Translations under genes and position numbers: made by a program
Part shown: one piece after another, positions 12,738 to 13,393 of the stretch
How the letters are laid out: each line of letters begins with the position of its first letter
Numbering within the stretch: position 1 is the first letter of the stretch
From: an uncultured Clostridia bacterium
Lineage (GTDB): Bacteria > Bacillota > Clostridia > Christensenellales > Borkfalkiaceae
Direction: 5' to 3'
DNA: 13,393 nucleotides
Assembly (NCBI GenBank): GCA_944369635.1
Contig: CALVXL010000112.1
Coordinates: 1-13,393 of the forward strand
Notes under the pieces: model-generated
The model's database searches: none
What the model was told of the DNA's origin: nothing
The model's input: the letters and a program-made list of their open reading frames with translations, nothing else

Positions 12738-12778
12738 AAAACGCAGACGGCGTTTTGTAAATAAGGCGGCAGTGCCGC
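12738..12778 (+). other. Two short hairpins between yidC and jag
   Basis: AAAACGC-agacg-GCGTTTT (12738-12756) and GCGGC-agt-GCCGC (12766-12778) lie in the 55-base gap. The first has only four T at its 3' end, so it is at best a weak attenuator. The second ends a few bases before the jag ribosome binding site. They may stabilise the yidC message or reduce jag expression (inference). Confidence 0.35.
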
Positions 12779-12791
12779 GACGGAGGAAAAA

Positions 12792-13393
12792 ATGGTTTTT
12801 AAAGGTAAAACGGTGGCGGAAGCCATCTCGGCGGGGCTTGCGTATTATTCCATTACGGAAGAGCAGGCGGAAATCAACGTGATCGCCGAAGAAGTGAAAG
12901 GACTTTTCGGAAAAGTGAAGAAGGAAGCGGAAGTCGATGTTTCGATCAAGCTGACGGGCGGCAGCAGAGCCGTACAGTTTTTGGAAGGTTTGTTTGAAAA
13001 AATGGGCGTCAGCGCCAAAGCGGAACTCGTGAGCGAAGGCGAAAACGTGGTGATCAACGTGATCACGACAAATTCTTCCGCAGTGATCGGATATCGCGGC
13101 GAGGTGCTGGACGCATTGCAGGCGCTTGCCGGTGCAGTGGCAAATATCGGCAACAAAAACTATAAGCGCGTAGTGGTCGATTGCGAAGGTTACAGGGAAA
13201 AGAGAGAAGAAACGCTTATTAACCTTGCGAAAAAGCTTGCGGACAAAGCGGTAAGATTGGGCAGGGACGTTTCCCTTGAACCGATGAACCCCTATGAAAG
13301 ACGCGTGATCCATTCCACGCTTGCGGACAGCGAAACCGTTACGACGGCGAGCGAAGGCAAAGAACCCAACCGCCACGTGGTGATCATTCCCAA
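12792..13393 (+). CDS. jag: RNA-binding protein Jag/KhpB, partial at right edge
   Basis: Jag (KhpB, EloR) is an RNA-binding protein, and in streptococci it controls cell elongation. The open frame starts at ATG 12792, preceded by GGAGG, and gives 200 codons before the window ends. Residues 1-50 form the Jag-N domain (FKGKTVAEAISAGL and a basic K-V-K-K-E patch). A KH domain spans about 70-145, with the GxxG loop as G100-Y-R-G103. The R3H domain follows, with R170-x3-H174 (RRVIH). The missing part is probably only a short tail, judged from the family. Position directly after yidC is conserved across Firmicutes. Confidence 0.95.
   Translation, partial: MVFKGKTVAEAISAGLAYYSITEEQAEINVIAEEVKGLFGKVKKEAEVDVSIKLTGGSRAVQFLEGLFEKMGVSAKAELVSEGENVVINVITTNSSAVIGYRGEVLDALQALAGAVANIGNKNYKRVVVDCEGYREKREETLINLAKKLADKAVRLGRDVSLEPMNPYERRVIHSTLADSETVTTASEGKEPNRHVVIIP

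Noticed and set aside
12624..13376. 250-codon minus-strand open frame opposite the end of yidC and jag
   Set aside because: It is antisense to conserved housekeeping genes; the Phe/Arg/His-rich composition is typical of a reverse-frame shadow.

Overview
The window looks like a chromosomal segment from a Gram-positive anaerobe of the Clostridia type (inference). The reasons are a tryptophan-type T-box leader, an AbrB/SpoVT-like regulator, consensus TTGACA-17-TATAAT promoters, purine-rich ribosome binding sites, and the conserved rpmH-rnpA-yidD-yidC-jag gene order. Base composition is mixed: fairly GC-rich coding sequence, broken by AT-rich intergenic stretches near 3.75-4.15 kb and 8.85-9.25 kb. 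I see no insertion sequence, CRISPR array, tRNA or rRNA.

Left arm (1-3750), all on the minus strand. From right to left it holds: a zinc-ribbon membrane protein of unknown function with its own strong promoter; a T-box leader (specifier UGG) controlling a stand-alone TrpB2-type tryptophan synthase beta chain, with a possible 17-codon peptide ORF containing a Trp codon between leader and gene; a strong terminator; then an AbrB-family regulator translationally coupled (ATGA) to an ABC transporter ATPase that runs off the left edge. Three copies of a heptamer just downstream of the abrB-like -10 box look like an operator.

Divergent AT-rich spacer (3751-4165). It contains two outward promoters and two perfect tandem DnaA boxes, and gene polarity switches here from all-minus to mostly plus. 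It is a plausible replication-origin element, unproven.

Middle (4166-7711), plus strand: a likely four-gene envelope unit of an ECF-type sigma factor, a single-pass membrane protein in the anti-sigma position, a von Willebrand factor A lipoprotein of YfbK type, and a second small lipoprotein, closed by a bidirectional terminator.

Right (7719-13393): a SLOG/YpsA-like protein and rsmG on the minus strand, an uncertain small ORF, then on the plus strand dnaN followed directly by rpmH, rnpA, yidD, yidC and jag/khpB (cut by the right edge). This is origin-proximal housekeeping content, but dnaA is not next to dnaN. The YidC homologue carries an insertion of about 170 residues in its extracytoplasmic loop, and a lysine where the hydrophilic-groove arginine is expected. 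The candidates for something new are the sigma/VWA-lipoprotein unit, the enlarged YidC, the rearranged dnaN-rpmH junction with its DnaA boxes, and the T-box/peptide/trpB2 arrangement.
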